Notes: generated by a model not told the origin, from the sequence alone. A stretch of DNA of 64,000 nucleotides from SHZI01 sp038214295 (GCA_038214295.1 JBBQSA010000007.1:1-64000), one strand, 5' to 3'; shown: positions 30,401 to 37,973, numbered from the stretch's first letter. Made by a program: numbers and translations.

Positions 30401-30695
30401 TGAGCACGGCGACGCCCGGCTGGGACACTGAGTAGATGTGCTTCACGCCCGCGATTTCGCCGAGGATCTTTTCCATGGGCGAGGCGACGAGGTTCTCCAC
30501 CTGGGAGGCGCTCGCGCCAGGGAAGCCAATGATGATGTTGGCGAAGGTGACGTTGATCTGCGGCTCTTCCTCCCGTGGCGTCACCAGCACGGCGAAGACG
30601 CCCAGCAGGAGGGCCGTCAGGGCGAGCAGCGGGGTCAGCTCGGAGCGCAGGAACTGCCGCGCCACGCGGCCGCTGAAGCCCAGCCTGTCAGTCAT
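27417..30695 (-). CDS. RND-family efflux transporter, inner membrane pump
   Basis: Proton-driven trimeric pump of the AcrB/MexB fold, 1092 residues. Visible are the N-terminal helix (about 20-40), the large porter domains, the TM4 proton-relay pair in FSIGILVDDAIVIVENI, the second periplasmic block, and a helical C-terminal bundle ending FYFAYRSRQQ. GDQT/GGQD tandem repeats lie in the cytoplasmic loop joining the two halves. ATG at 30695 overlaps the adaptor gene by 8 bases. The TM4 Asp-Asp suggests an organic-substrate pump (HAE-like) more than a CusA-type metal pump, but substrate is unknown. Linkage to sqr is the best clue. Confidence 0.95.
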   Translation of the reverse strand: MTDRLGFSGRVARQFLRSELTPLLALTALLLGVFAVLVTPREEEPQINVTFANIIIGFPGASASQVENLVASPMEKILGEIAGVKHIYSVSQPGVAVLTVQFQVGEERTAAIVRLYNAVYSNQDWQPPGAGVLPPLIKPKGIDDVPILTLTLWTKDPARGGHELGQVARAIETEIKRVPGTRDVYTIGSPDSVVRVELDPQKLAGFGLSAGDLMAALAVADRAEQAGLLVGSDRAAPVQAGTFLAGSEEVASLVVAVRDGRPIYLQDVAAVSRGPDAPGAFVWHGTGGAATGRVSHAPAVTIAVAKKPGENAIDVTTAVLARVDTLRGTYIPDGIAVTETRNYGVTANDKAQKLIQKLVLATLSVVVLVMFAIGRREAIVVGAAVIVTLAATLFASWAWGFTINRVSLFALIFSIGILVDDAIVIVENIHRRRQLEGGSFLDMIPGAVDEVGGPTILATFTVIAALLPMAFVSGLMGPYMSPIPINASMGMLISLAVALVFTPWLSGKLLGGAAHAGDQTGDQTGDQTGGQDGGQDGGESAASGKLRRLFERILRPFLLAPQARRARHRLYAGLALAILLAVGLTLVQWVVLKMLPFDNKSEFQVILDMPEGTPVEQTARVLDELTTVVATIPEVRDYQVYAGSAAPINFNGLVRQYYLRSSPWQGDIQVNLVDKHERSRASHGIALDVRPQLAAIGRQYGAAVQVVEVPPGPPVQAPIVAEVYGPFYPGQKALARELRGLFDKTPDIIDVDDSTEAAASRYVVTVDRQKAALLGVTQAEVVRTMTVGLRGVDAGFVHPGSERRPIPVRLQLPVADRASLDQLLALEVRSGAGALVPLSEVTQVEQLPWDGAIYHKDLLPVVFVTGDMAGRLDSPLYGMFDLVGQVGDGLPSGKQPDQLFISAPGDPGRFAIKWDGEWQMTYETFRDMGLAYSVGLVLIYLLIVAQFRSYIMPLIIMAPIPLTIIGVMPGHALLGAQFTATSMIGMIALAGIIVRNSILLVDFINAEVARGETLERSVIAAAAVRTRPIALTALAAISGAFFILDDPIFNGLAVSLIFGILVSTVLTLVAIPIFYFAYRSRQQAARVQEASA
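29085..29144. repeat. In-frame 12-bp tandem repeat (five units) within the RND gene
   Basis: Two units of one variant (29085-29108) and three of another (29109-29144). On the coding strand they give GDQT-GDQT-GDQT-GGQD-GGQD in the loop between TM6 and TM7. Copy-number changes would preserve frame and alter only a cytoplasmic linker. Confidence 0.85.
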
Positions 30696-31755
30696 GGTTG
30701 CGGGCCGCCTCCGGCCCCAGGGCGCGCAGGGCCGCCGCCGGCTCCAGCGCCACGCGCTCGCCGGTCGCCAGGCCCGCGAGTACTTCGAGGCGGTCGCCGA
30801 ACACCTGCCCGGTGCGCACCTGGCGCAGGGTGACGCGGCCATTGCCGTCCACAACGTAGACGGCCGTCACCTCGCTGCGGGTGACGAGGGCCGTTGCGGG
30901 CACCAGCAGGCGCGGGCTGTCGCCGGTGACAAATCCCACCTTCACGAACATGCCCGGATGGAGACCAGCGGCCCCGGGCGGCAGTTCCACGCGGGCGCGG
31001 AAGGTGTTCGTGGCGCTGTCCGCCTCGGGAAAGATCGTGACGCGGGTGGCCTCGATCCGGCGCCCGTCGACGTACACCGCCGCCTTGCCGAGCTTCCGGA
31101 CCTGCTCGACCAGGGACTGAGGAACGTCGACCGTCGCCCGGAGCTTCTCCAGCGACAGGCCGCGTATCAGTGGGGTTCCCGGCGAAACGGCCTCGCCCAC
31201 CCGCACGAGCCGCGCGGTCACGATGCCGGCGTAGGGCGCCCGCACCTCGGTGTAGGCCACGCCCTCGCGGGCGCTGTCCAGCGCCGCGCTCGCCGCAGCC
31301 AGGCGGGCAGCGGCGGCATCCCGCTCGGCGCTGACCTGGTCGAGCTGGGCCTTTGCGACGACCTTGCGCTCGTACATCTCGCGGATGCGTGCGTAGCGAG
31401 ACTCTGCCTCGGTACTCCGGGCCGCGGCCTCCTGGCGCGCCGCGCTGGCCGCCTCGAGGCCCGCACGCTGCTCGGTGCCACGCAGCCGGAGCAGCACCGC
31501 GCCAGCGGGCACCACGTCGTTGACGTCGTAGAGGATCTCGGCGACGCGGCCAGACGTCTGCGCGGACATCGTGGCCTGGTTCACGGCCTCGATGACGCCG
31601 TCGAGCTGGCGCTCGGCCGGCACGGCCACCCGCTGCACGACTTCCGTCGCCAGGCTGGTGCCGGCGGCCGGGCTGCTGGCAGGCGCGGGCGGCTTGCCAC
31701 CGCAACCGGCGGCAACCGCCAGCGCCGTGGGGATCAGCCAGCGAAGCACGCGCAC
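30688..31755 (-). CDS. RND periplasmic adaptor (membrane fusion protein), lipoprotein
   Basis: HlyD/AcrA-type adaptor linking the RND pump to the TolC-like channel. A signal with lipobox-like AAGC near residue 17 suggests a lipoprotein; then the barrel-sandwich half-motif VNQATMSAQTSGRVAEI, a coiled-coil hairpin (about residues 85-150), the second half-motif VRAPYAGIVTARLVRVGE, and a beta-barrel. 355 residues. The start is a GTG at 31755, immediately following the DUF2892 stop; another GTG two codons later is possible. The ribosome-binding site is weak, suggesting translational coupling. Confidence 0.93.
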   Translation of the reverse strand: MRVLRWLIPTALAVAAGCGGKPPAPASSPAAGTSLATEVVQRVAVPAERQLDGVIEAVNQATMSAQTSGRVAEILYDVNDVVPAGAVLLRLRGTEQRAGLEAASAARQEAAARSTEAESRYARIREMYERKVVAKAQLDQVSAERDAAAARLAAASAALDSAREGVAYTEVRAPYAGIVTARLVRVGEAVSPGTPLIRGLSLEKLRATVDVPQSLVEQVRKLGKAAVYVDGRRIEATRVTIFPEADSATNTFRARVELPPGAAGLHPGMFVKVGFVTGDSPRLLVPATALVTRSEVTAVYVVDGNGRVTLRQVRTGQVFGDRLEVLAGLATGERVALEPAAALRALGPEAARNHD

Positions 31756-31757
31756 CG

Positions 31758-31958
31758 CTAGAACGCCGGGCCCGGCTTCACGCCGAGCTTCCGCAGGATG
31801 ATTGCCAGCGGGCAGAAGCCGGTGAACGAGGACTGGAGCAGGTTGGCGCCCACGAAGGCCGTCAGCCAGAACCACCCCGGGTTTACCCAGAGACCAAGCG
31901 CCAGGCTCACGAGAACCACGGTACCCGCGAAGGCCAGCACTGCACGATCGATGGACAT
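31758..31958 (-). CDS. DUF2892 (YgaP transmembrane-like) small membrane protein
   Basis: 66 residues with two predicted transmembrane helices (about 7-24 and 28-46) and the family-typical TGFCPLAIIL motif. DUF2892 domains occur alone or fused to rhodanese domains (as in YgaP) and are frequent beside sulfide-oxidation genes. A strong AAGGAGG precedes the ATG at 31958. It sits between sqr and the adaptor gene, 19 bases after sqr. Biochemical role is not established; a membrane thiol or persulfide role is inferred only from context. Confidence 0.85.
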   Translation of the reverse strand: MSIDRAVLAFAGTVVLVSLALGLWVNPGWFWLTAFVGANLLQSSFTGFCPLAIILRKLGVKPGPAF

Positions 31959-31977
31959 CGTCGCCTCCTTTTCCGGG

Positions 31978-33258
31978 CTAGCCGGAGCTGTCTTTCAGCC
32001 GTTCGACACCGAGAGCCTTGAGCACGTAGGTCTCGTAGACAGGGGTCACGGAACCGGTGCGCACCTTGCGCAGGAAATACTTCTCGAAGGCGATCTTGCC
32101 GAGGTGCACCCACTTCCCCTTCCGGGCCCAGGTCACGTTGCGCGGCGGGATCTGGGGCAGGGCCACGAAGGCTACCCCGGTATCGCCGAAGTCCGCCAGG
32201 CAGATCGCGTTCCAGGTGGCCCTCGCTTCCGGCGGCCTGGCCTCAATGCCTGCGCGGATATTCGCGCAGATGGCGGTAACCATGGACTCGATCATGTAAC
32301 CCGTCTTTGGCGCACCGGTGGGCACCGGCGTCACTTCCACCGGCGGTATGGCGACGCACACCCCCGCCGAGTAGATCTCAGGATACTTCTTCGAGCGCTG
32401 GTACTCGTCGATCAGTACAAAGCCCCGCGGATTGCACAGTTCAGGGACAGCCGCCACCGCGTCCACGCCCCGGAAAGCGGGGAGGATCATGGCGTAGGTA
32501 AACGGCAGCTCGTGGTCCCGGACCGGCTGGCCCCGATCATCGACTTCCTGGACAAAAATCCGGTTCTTCTCCGCCTTCGTAACCCGGGCGTTGGTAACCC
32601 ACTTGATGTCGTGCTGACGCAGCTCGCTCTCCATCAGGCCCTTGCTGTCACCGACCCCGCCCAGCCCCATGTGCCCGATGTAGGGCTCGCTGGTGACGAA
32701 GGTCATGGGCACACGGTCGCGCAATTTGCGCTTGCGCAGATCCGCATCGAGTATCAGCGCGAACTCGTAGGCCGGGCCAAAGCAGCTGGCTCCCGGCGCC
32801 GCCCCGACGACTATGGGACCGGGGTTCTGCAGGAATTGCTCGTAGGCGTGCCACGCCTCCTGGGCGTGCGCGTGGGTACAGATGGACTGGGTGAAGCCCG
32901 CCGGTCCCAGGCCGGGGACCTCGTCGAAGGCCAGCTTCGGGCCGGTGGTAATGACGAGGTAGTCATAGGCCAGCTCCCGGCCGTCGGCCAGCGCAACACG
33001 CCGGCCAACGGGATCGATGGCCCGGGCCACCTGCGGCTCGAAGCCGATGCCCTGCTTGGCCAGCGGGGCCGCCAGGTCCACTCCCGTTTCCACGGTGTCC
33101 CGCCAGCCCACCGCCACCCACGGATTCGACGGCGTGAACTCGAAGCGCGGCGAGGCGCCCACAAGGACTATCGGATGCTCAGTCCCGAGTTGCTTGCGCA
33201 GCTCGTAGGCACAGGGAACGCCACCGATACCGGCACCCAGGATTACGACTGTGGCCAT
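31978..33258 (-). CDS. sqr: Sulfide:quinone oxidoreductase (type I-like)
   Basis: FAD flavoprotein that oxidises sulfide to (poly)sulfide or persulfide and reduces quinone at the inner membrane surface. GAGIGGVPCA is the FAD motif. All three SQR cysteines are present: Cys127 in SICTHAHA, Cys159 in GASCFGPAYEF, Cys353 in WNAICLADFGD; Cys159 and Cys353 form the catalytic pair in characterised enzymes. PVPTGAPKTGYMIESM is the conserved FAD/quinone region. The C-terminal segment (FEKYFLRKV) is amphipathic, suited to membrane binding. 426 residues; ATG at 33258 after GGAGGAGA. Flavocytochrome c sulfide dehydrogenase is the alternative, but no partner cytochrome or signal peptide is present. Confidence 0.93.
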   Translation of the reverse strand: MATVVILGAGIGGVPCAYELRKQLGTEHPIVLVGASPRFEFTPSNPWVAVGWRDTVETGVDLAAPLAKQGIGFEPQVARAIDPVGRRVALADGRELAYDYLVITTGPKLAFDEVPGLGPAGFTQSICTHAHAQEAWHAYEQFLQNPGPIVVGAAPGASCFGPAYEFALILDADLRKRKLRDRVPMTFVTSEPYIGHMGLGGVGDSKGLMESELRQHDIKWVTNARVTKAEKNRIFVQEVDDRGQPVRDHELPFTYAMILPAFRGVDAVAAVPELCNPRGFVLIDEYQRSKKYPEIYSAGVCVAIPPVEVTPVPTGAPKTGYMIESMVTAICANIRAGIEARPPEARATWNAICLADFGDTGVAFVALPQIPPRNVTWARKGKWVHLGKIAFEKYFLRKVRTGSVTPVYETYVLKALGVERLKDSSG

Positions 33259-33292
33259 GACTCTTCTCCTCCACGGGGAATTGGAAACTGCT

Positions 33293-33688
33293 TCACGCGA
33301 CCGCTCTCCGGGCCTTCGGTGCCCTGGCGGGGCGGCCGGCAGCACGGCCAACCCCCGGCTCCGGCCGGGTGCTGCAGAAGTGATCGTGCAGCAGCCGGAC
33401 GACATCCATCGCGATGCCGCTCTCGACCCGGTAGTAGATCGTCTGGGCTGACCGGCGCGTAGTCACCAGTTTCTCCCGGCGCAGCACCCCCAGGTGCTGG
33501 GACAACGCGGACTGGGACAGGCGCACCAGGCGATTGAGATCGCCCACCGAGAGCTCCCCATCGGCCAGCACACACAGGATCAGGAGCCGATGCTTGTTCG
33601 ACAAGGCCCTGATGAGCGTCGCCGCGTCCGCCGCGTGGCGCCGCATGAAACTCGGATCAAGAACCAACTGTGCCGACCGGACCACCAT
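33293..33688 (-). CDS. bigR: ArsR-family repressor of the BigR/SqrR persulfide-sensing type
   Basis: Winged-helix dimeric repressor of 131 residues. The recognition helix is in LSQSALSQHLGVLRR and the wing in VTTRRSAQTIYYRV. Cys39 (LLILCVL) and Cys105 (HDHFCS) lie 66 residues apart, the same spacing as the cysteine pair that forms an intramolecular polysulfide link in BigR/SqrR; the metal-site ligands of ArsR/SmtB proteins are not evident. ATG at 33688 preceded by AAGGG. It is first in the operon with sqr, 34 bases upstream, and divergent from osmC. The Arg/Ala-rich tail after Cys105 is unusual in length. Calling it bigR is by family resemblance. Confidence 0.87.
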   Translation of the reverse strand: MVVRSAQLVLDPSFMRRHAADAATLIRALSNKHRLLILCVLADGELSVGDLNRLVRLSQSALSQHLGVLRREKLVTTRRSAQTIYYRVESGIAMDVVRLLHDHFCSTRPEPGVGRAAGRPARAPKARRAVA

Positions 33689-33700
33689 GCAACCCTTCAG

Positions 33701-33740
33701 TTATTTCATATTTCTCTAATACAGAGCTTTCTAATATACT
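33701..33740. promoter_or_regulatory. AT-rich divergent control region between bigR and osmC
   Basis: A sharp AT-rich island in a GC-rich setting. It contains the inverted repeat TATT-N5-AATA (33709-33721), a wider ATATT/AATAT pair (33708-33712, 33733-33737), two TCTAATA copies, and TATACT (33735-33740), a good -10 for osmC. BigR-family operators are AT-rich palindromes, so this is the likely operator; the exact box is not defined. Confidence 0.6.
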
Positions 33741-33798
33741 ATCCGCCGACCAGGGATTCAATCCGATGCCCGGCAACTCACCCCGGAGAACGACCACG

Positions 33799-34239
33799 AT
33801 GCAGCTCTATCCCCACGTCTATGCCGCCAGCGCTGCCGGCTTGCCGGCCGGAGCAGTCTCAGTGACCTCGGCAGGCCTGCCGGCGCTCAGTACGGCGCCA
33901 CCCGCCGAGTTCGACGGGCCGGGAGACGCCTGGTCGCCGGAGACGCTGCTCATCGCCTCGATCGCCGACTGTTTCCTGCTGACCTTCCGGGGAGTATCCC
34001 GGGCCGCGGCCTTTGCCTGGGAAAGCCTGGGGTGCACCGTCGAAGGAACCCTCGAACGGGAGGGCGGCGTCACGCGGTTCTCGCGGTTTCAGACCCGGGC
34101 GACGCTCACTGTCGCGAGGGGAGCTGACCAGGTGAAAGCACGGGAACTGCTGTCACGCGCCGAGAAGATCTGCCTGGTGGCAAACTCGCTACGGGGCGAG
34201 CGCGCCCTGGAAATCACTATTGTCGAGGCAACCGGCTAA
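33799..34239 (+). CDS. OsmC-family thiol-dependent peroxidase-like protein
   Basis: 146 residues of the OsmC/Ohr fold. The two redox cysteines of the family are present in SIADCFLLTF and EKICLVANSL. OsmC/Ohr proteins reduce organic hydroperoxides; some act on persulfides. The ATG at 33799 follows GGAGAA by about ten bases. It is divergent from bigR and shares its AT-rich control region, so co-regulation by sulfide is plausible. Convergent with the next gene (11 bases apart). Confidence 0.88.
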   Translation: MQLYPHVYAASAAGLPAGAVSVTSAGLPALSTAPPAEFDGPGDAWSPETLLIASIADCFLLTFRGVSRAAAFAWESLGCTVEGTLEREGGVTRFSRFQTRATLTVARGADQVKARELLSRAEKICLVANSLRGERALEITIVEATG

Positions 34240-34250
34240 CCAGCCGGCCC

Positions 34251-35447
34251 TCACGCGGGGTCGGTCATCGTGACCGCGGCAGCCTGGCGGAGCCCGGTGA
34301 TCATCGAGGTCTCCAGCAGGTACTCGCGGGCACGCACCGGATCGGCGGCGGTGGCCTGGAGTTCGGCCAGCGCCAGGCGGCGGCGCTCCGGGTCGTGCTC
34401 CTGCATGCGGCTCCGATTGCGGTGCGCCTGGCCGAGAATCTGCTCCTCCGCGACCGGCCGGCGCTGGCGCGTGTACAGGTCCAGCAGTTCATCGGGGGCG
34501 CCCTGCCACACCTGCGCCAGCTTCTCGCACAGGCTGAACGCGTCGTGCAACCCGCCGTTCATGCCCATCCCGCCGCTCGGACTGTTGAGGTGTGCGGCAT
34601 CACCAGCCAGGAGCACCCGGCCTGCACGGTACTCCCGCACGATCCGCTGGTGGATGCGATACGGACGGACCTCGGTCACGGGATAGGCCCGGGGGCCCGG
34701 GATGATCCGCTGCAGCTTGGCCTCGATCGCCGCGGGCCGCAGCGCTTCCTCGATGCTTTCTTCAGAATCGGCATACAGGCTGACGCGCCACAGACGCGGG
34801 AGTCGCAGCAGGGTGAAGGTGCCCTCCGGCGCCCAGCAGTAACTGACGTTGGACAGTCCCTCGAGGCGCGCCTCGAACGGGAAGGTCGTGGTCACGAGGA
34901 GCGTGGTTTCCGGGTACGTGGTGCCCTGAAGCTCGAGGCCGATAGCGCCACGGACCGTGCTCTTTGCGCCATCCGCGCCAATGAGCCAGGCCGCCTCCAG
35001 CCAGTCATTGGTCCCCTGCAGGCGGACGGCCACGCCGTCGCCCTGTTGCCGCACGTCGTCGACGGTGACACCCCGGCGCACGTGGCAGCCCTGGCCGGCG
35101 AGCTGCGCTTCGAGCAGCTCGCAGTACACCTGCTGCTCGCACTGCAGACGGTAGGGATGGCGCGTGTCCTCGCCGAGGATGCCGAGATCGAACACTGCGC
35201 GCTCCCCGGAGGGGTGCATGCGCACCTGCCAGGTCGGTGACACGAGGCCGCGCGCGGCGAGCGGCCCGGTGAGGCCCAGTGTGTCAATGAGATCCAGCGT
35301 GGGCGGGTGCCAGGTGGAGGCACGCAGGTCCCGGGCGCGCTCCCCGGTGGCCTCCAGCACGAGCACCGGGATGTTTGCCCGACGGAGCAGCGCCGCGCAG
35401 GTGAGCCCGACGGGCCCTGCGCCCACGATGATGACGCCCTCTGCCAC
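34251..35447 (-). CDS. FAD-dependent aromatic-type monooxygenase
   Basis: Class A flavin monooxygenase of the PHBH/UbiH family, cytoplasmic, using NAD(P)H and O2. Motifs: GAGPVGLTCAALLRR (FAD ADP loop), GADGAKSTVR (DG motif, about residue 155), and GRVLLAGDAAHLNSPSGGMG (GD motif, about residue 280). 398 residues. The GTG at 35447 is preferred because GGGGAG lies six bases upstream; a GTG at 35453 is also in frame. Divergent from the MFS transporter. Likely hydroxylates an aromatic or polyketide-like substrate; identity unknown. Confidence 0.9.
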   Translation of the reverse strand: MAEGVIIVGAGPVGLTCAALLRRANIPVLVLEATGERARDLRASTWHPPTLDLIDTLGLTGPLAARGLVSPTWQVRMHPSGERAVFDLGILGEDTRHPYRLQCEQQVYCELLEAQLAGQGCHVRRGVTVDDVRQQGDGVAVRLQGTNDWLEAAWLIGADGAKSTVRGAIGLELQGTTYPETTLLVTTTFPFEARLEGLSNVSYCWAPEGTFTLLRLPRLWRVSLYADSEESIEEALRPAAIEAKLQRIIPGPRAYPVTEVRPYRIHQRIVREYRAGRVLLAGDAAHLNSPSGGMGMNGGLHDAFSLCEKLAQVWQGAPDELLDLYTRQRRPVAEEQILGQAHRNRSRMQEHDPERRRLALAELQATAADPVRAREYLLETSMITGLRQAAAVTMTDPA

Positions 35448-35538
35448 CCGCACTCCCCGGATTGAACCTTAAGGCATCTTAGGCCGCCTTCCGGCACTGG
35501 CGCCATGATGCGATCATCCGCCGGGGGATGCGAGGCAG

Positions 35539-36918
35539 ATGACGCAGCAATCGGATGCGAAGCCGCCGGGCCACGGCTGGTGGACGCAGAAGCGCTGGTG
35601 GGTGGCCATCATGCTCTGCGCAGTCACCACGATCGGCTACGTCGACCGCAACGCGCTGTCAGTCGCGGCGCCACTGATCCGTCGCGAGTTCGGCCTCAGC
35701 AACGAGCAGTACGGGGAAATCGGCTTCGCGTTCCTGATCGCCTACGGTGTCGGGCAACTGCTGCTCGGGCCGCTCATCGACCGTCTCGGCAGCAAGCGGG
35801 CCCTGCGGCTTGCGGTGCTCTGGTGGAGCGTGGCCGCGATGCTGCACGCCCTGGGCCGGAGCGTCACGGGCTTCTTCGCGGCCCGGGCCTTCCTCGGCAT
35901 CACCGAGGCGGTGAACTTTCCCGGCGCCTACAAGGTGATTGCCCAGTGGTTTCCGGCCAGCGAGCGCAGCCTCGCGAGCGGCTTCATCACTGCCGGGACC
36001 GGCCTGGGGTCGATCCTCGCGCCACCGCTGGTCGCCTTCCTGATCATCACCTTTGACGGTCTGCACGCCGCGGGGATGTCCCCGGTGCACGGCTGGCAGG
36101 CTGCGTTCATCGTTCCCGGCTCACTGGGCTTCGCCTGGGTGTGGCTCTGGCAGCGGTACTTTCACCTTCCCCGGGACCACCCGCGCATCAGTCCGGAGGA
36201 ACTCGCTCTCGTGACCGCGGACGGCCCGCCGCCGGGGGATATCGTGAGGGTCAACGGATCCTGGCGGGCTGAATTGCCGGCCTACTTCCGCCAGCTTGGC
36301 CACTGGTTCCGGTACCGGGAGGTCTGGGGACTGGCGCTTGCACGCTTCCTGGGCGACGGCGCCTTCTACTTCTTCGCCTTCTGGATCCCGAACTACCTGA
36401 GCGACGTCCGCGGCTTCGGCCTGGGCGAAATCGCGCTTGGCGCGGCCATCCCCTTCCTGTTCGCGGACGCCGGCGCCCTGTTCGGCGGCTGGCTCGGGCA
36501 GCGGCTCATCCGCGGCGGCTGGAGCGTGGACCGCTCGCGGAAGACGATGATCTGGACAGGGGCCCTGCTGGTGCCGCTGGCGCTGCCGGCGGTCTACGTG
36601 GATTCGCCGGTGCTCGCGGTGGTGTGCATGGGACTCGGGATCTTCGCGATCCAGCTGAAGTCGTCCTCCATGTTCCCGTTGCCGGCCGACCTGATCCCGG
36701 CCCGGGCAGTGGCCACCGTGTGGGGCGCGAGCGGCGCGGTGGGCAGCCTCGCTGCCGCGCTTTCCCAGCCGCTGATCGGCTGGACCATCGATCACTACTC
36801 CTACGAGCCGGTGTTCGTCGCCGTTTCCCTGCTGCACGTCGCGTCGGCGACGGTCATCGCGCTGTTCATCCGCCGGGTCGAACCCGTGCGCCTGAAGCCC
36901 GGTTACGTCCCGGCGTAG
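35539..36918 (+). CDS. MFS transporter, ACS (anion:cation symporter) family
   Basis: Twelve-helix importer of 459 residues. The pattern VTTIGYVDRNALSVAAPLI in helix 1 and DRLGSKRALRLAVLWWS between helices 2 and 3 are typical of ExuT/phthalate/hexuronate-type symporters of organic anions. ATG at 35539 with GAGG upstream. It lies between a divergent FAD monooxygenase and a convergent dienelactone hydrolase, whose 3' end it overlaps by 16 bases, so uptake of an aromatic acid or sugar acid for that pathway is a reasonable guess. Confidence 0.9.
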   Translation: MTQQSDAKPPGHGWWTQKRWWVAIMLCAVTTIGYVDRNALSVAAPLIRREFGLSNEQYGEIGFAFLIAYGVGQLLLGPLIDRLGSKRALRLAVLWWSVAAMLHALGRSVTGFFAARAFLGITEAVNFPGAYKVIAQWFPASERSLASGFITAGTGLGSILAPPLVAFLIITFDGLHAAGMSPVHGWQAAFIVPGSLGFAWVWLWQRYFHLPRDHPRISPEELALVTADGPPPGDIVRVNGSWRAELPAYFRQLGHWFRYREVWGLALARFLGDGAFYFFAFWIPNYLSDVRGFGLGEIALGAAIPFLFADAGALFGGWLGQRLIRGGWSVDRSRKTMIWTGALLVPLALPAVYVDSPVLAVVCMGLGIFAIQLKSSSMFPLPADLIPARAVATVWGASGAVGSLAAALSQPLIGWTIDHYSYEPVFVAVSLLHVASATVIALFIRRVEPVRLKPGYVPA

Positions 36919-37571
36919 CGGTCCAGGAATTCCAGGGTCCGCTGCTCGGCGAGCGCGGTAGCCGCCGGGTGATGACTCTCCCGGTCGTCGCAGGCAAAGC
37001 CGTGATCGGCGCCCGCGTAGATATGGAACACGCCAGTCGGGTCGGCCTTGCGGATCTGGTCGATCGTGGCCGGCGGAATGAAGGCGTCCTTCCCGCCGAA
37101 GTGATAGAGCACGGGGATCTTCGGCGACATGCGGCTCGCGAGCCGGCCGATACCGCTGCCGTAGTGGGAGACCGCGCAGGCGAACTCCAGCTGGCACGCC
37201 GCCAGGTACGCGACTGTGCCGCCCCAGCAGTAGCCGGTGATCGCCGTCTTGCCTGCAGCGGCCACCTCCAGCCGGGCCGCCTCCACATCCGCGAGGATCT
37301 GCTCATCGGGTATGGACATGGCGAGCTTGCCACCCCGCTGGAACTCCCCGTAGCCGAGCTGCGCCTCGCGCTCCTTGCGGTCGAACATCGCGGGCAGGAT
37401 CGCGACGTAGCCGGCGGCGGCGAAGCGCTCCGTGCAGCGCTTCATCTGCTCCGTCATGCCAAAGATTTCCTGGATGATGACGAGGCCGCCCTTCGGCTTG
37501 CCCGCCGGCATGGCCTTCCACGCGGCCAGCTTGTGGCCGTCGGCGGCGGTGAGTTCGATCAGTGTGCCCAT
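36903..37571 (-). CDS. Dienelactone hydrolase family protein
   Basis: Alpha/beta hydrolase of 222 residues. The nucleophile elbow is GYCWGG with Cys in place of Ser, as in dienelactone hydrolases; the Asp is in GGKDAFIPP and His in YAGADHGF. The family hydrolyses dienelactones in chlorocatechol or protoanemonin pathways, though many members have unknown substrates. ATG at 37571 after GGGGAGAAACC. The gene starts only about 17 bases beyond the 3' end of RNase P RNA on the same strand and overlaps the MFS gene's stop on the other. Confidence 0.92.
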   Translation of the reverse strand: MGTLIELTAADGHKLAAWKAMPAGKPKGGLVIIQEIFGMTEQMKRCTERFAAAGYVAILPAMFDRKEREAQLGYGEFQRGGKLAMSIPDEQILADVEAARLEVAAAGKTAITGYCWGGTVAYLAACQLEFACAVSHYGSGIGRLASRMSPKIPVLYHFGGKDAFIPPATIDQIRKADPTGVFHIYAGADHGFACDDRESHHPAATALAEQRTLEFLDRYAGT

Positions 37572-37587
37572 GGTTTCTCCCCAGAAG

Positions 37588-37969
37588 GTGCGAGTCGGCC
37601 GATAAGCCGGGTTCTGTCGAGGGCAATCATTCATCTGGGACCGCTGTCACCAGCGGCCTCAAGCAACCTACCCGGAAGCCCGCGGGGCGACGGTGCGTCC
37701 CTTGCGGGACGCTGCTTCCCTATTTGGTCTTGCTCCGGGTGGGGTTTACCTATGCCGCGGAGTGTTGCCACCCGCGCGGTGCGCTCTTACCGCACCTTTT
37801 CACCCTTACCGTGACGACCGGGACTGGCCCGGGCGCCCTTAGGCGGTTATTTTCTGTGGCACTTTCCGTAGGCTCGCGCCTCCCAGGCGTTACCTGGCAC
37901 CCTGCCCGCCGGAGCCCGGACTTTCCTCCCGCGTGCAAGCACGCGAGCGATTGCCTGGCCGACTCGCGG
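37588..37969 (-). ncRNA. rnpB: RNase P RNA, bacterial class A
   Basis: Catalytic RNA that trims tRNA 5' leaders. Recognised by universally conserved blocks on the minus strand: GAGGAAAGTCCGGGCTC near the 5' end, the GGTAAGGGTGAAAAGG region, AGACCAAATAGGG in the core, and GACAGAACCCGGCTTA near the 3' end. Helix P1 pairs 37959-37969 with 37590-37600 (11 bp, perfect), which fixes both ends to within a few bases. About 382 nt. TATACT at 37979-37974 is its -10. No terminator precedes the downstream gene. Confidence 0.97.
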
Positions 37970-37973
37970 GGGC

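Noticed and set aside
27168..30431. 1087-codon plus-strand open frame antisense to the RND gene
   Set aside because: Shadow of a GC-rich gene; no motif, and the minus-strand frame is an unmistakable RND pump.
31978..33258. Flavocytochrome c sulfide dehydrogenase (FccB) instead of SQR
   Set aside because: No signal peptide or partner c-type cytochrome, and the Cys353 region (WNAICLADFGD) matches type I SQR.
34251..37571. Recent horizontally acquired island
   Set aside because: Base composition and codon use look like the neighbours; no integrase, tRNA or repeat boundaries were seen.
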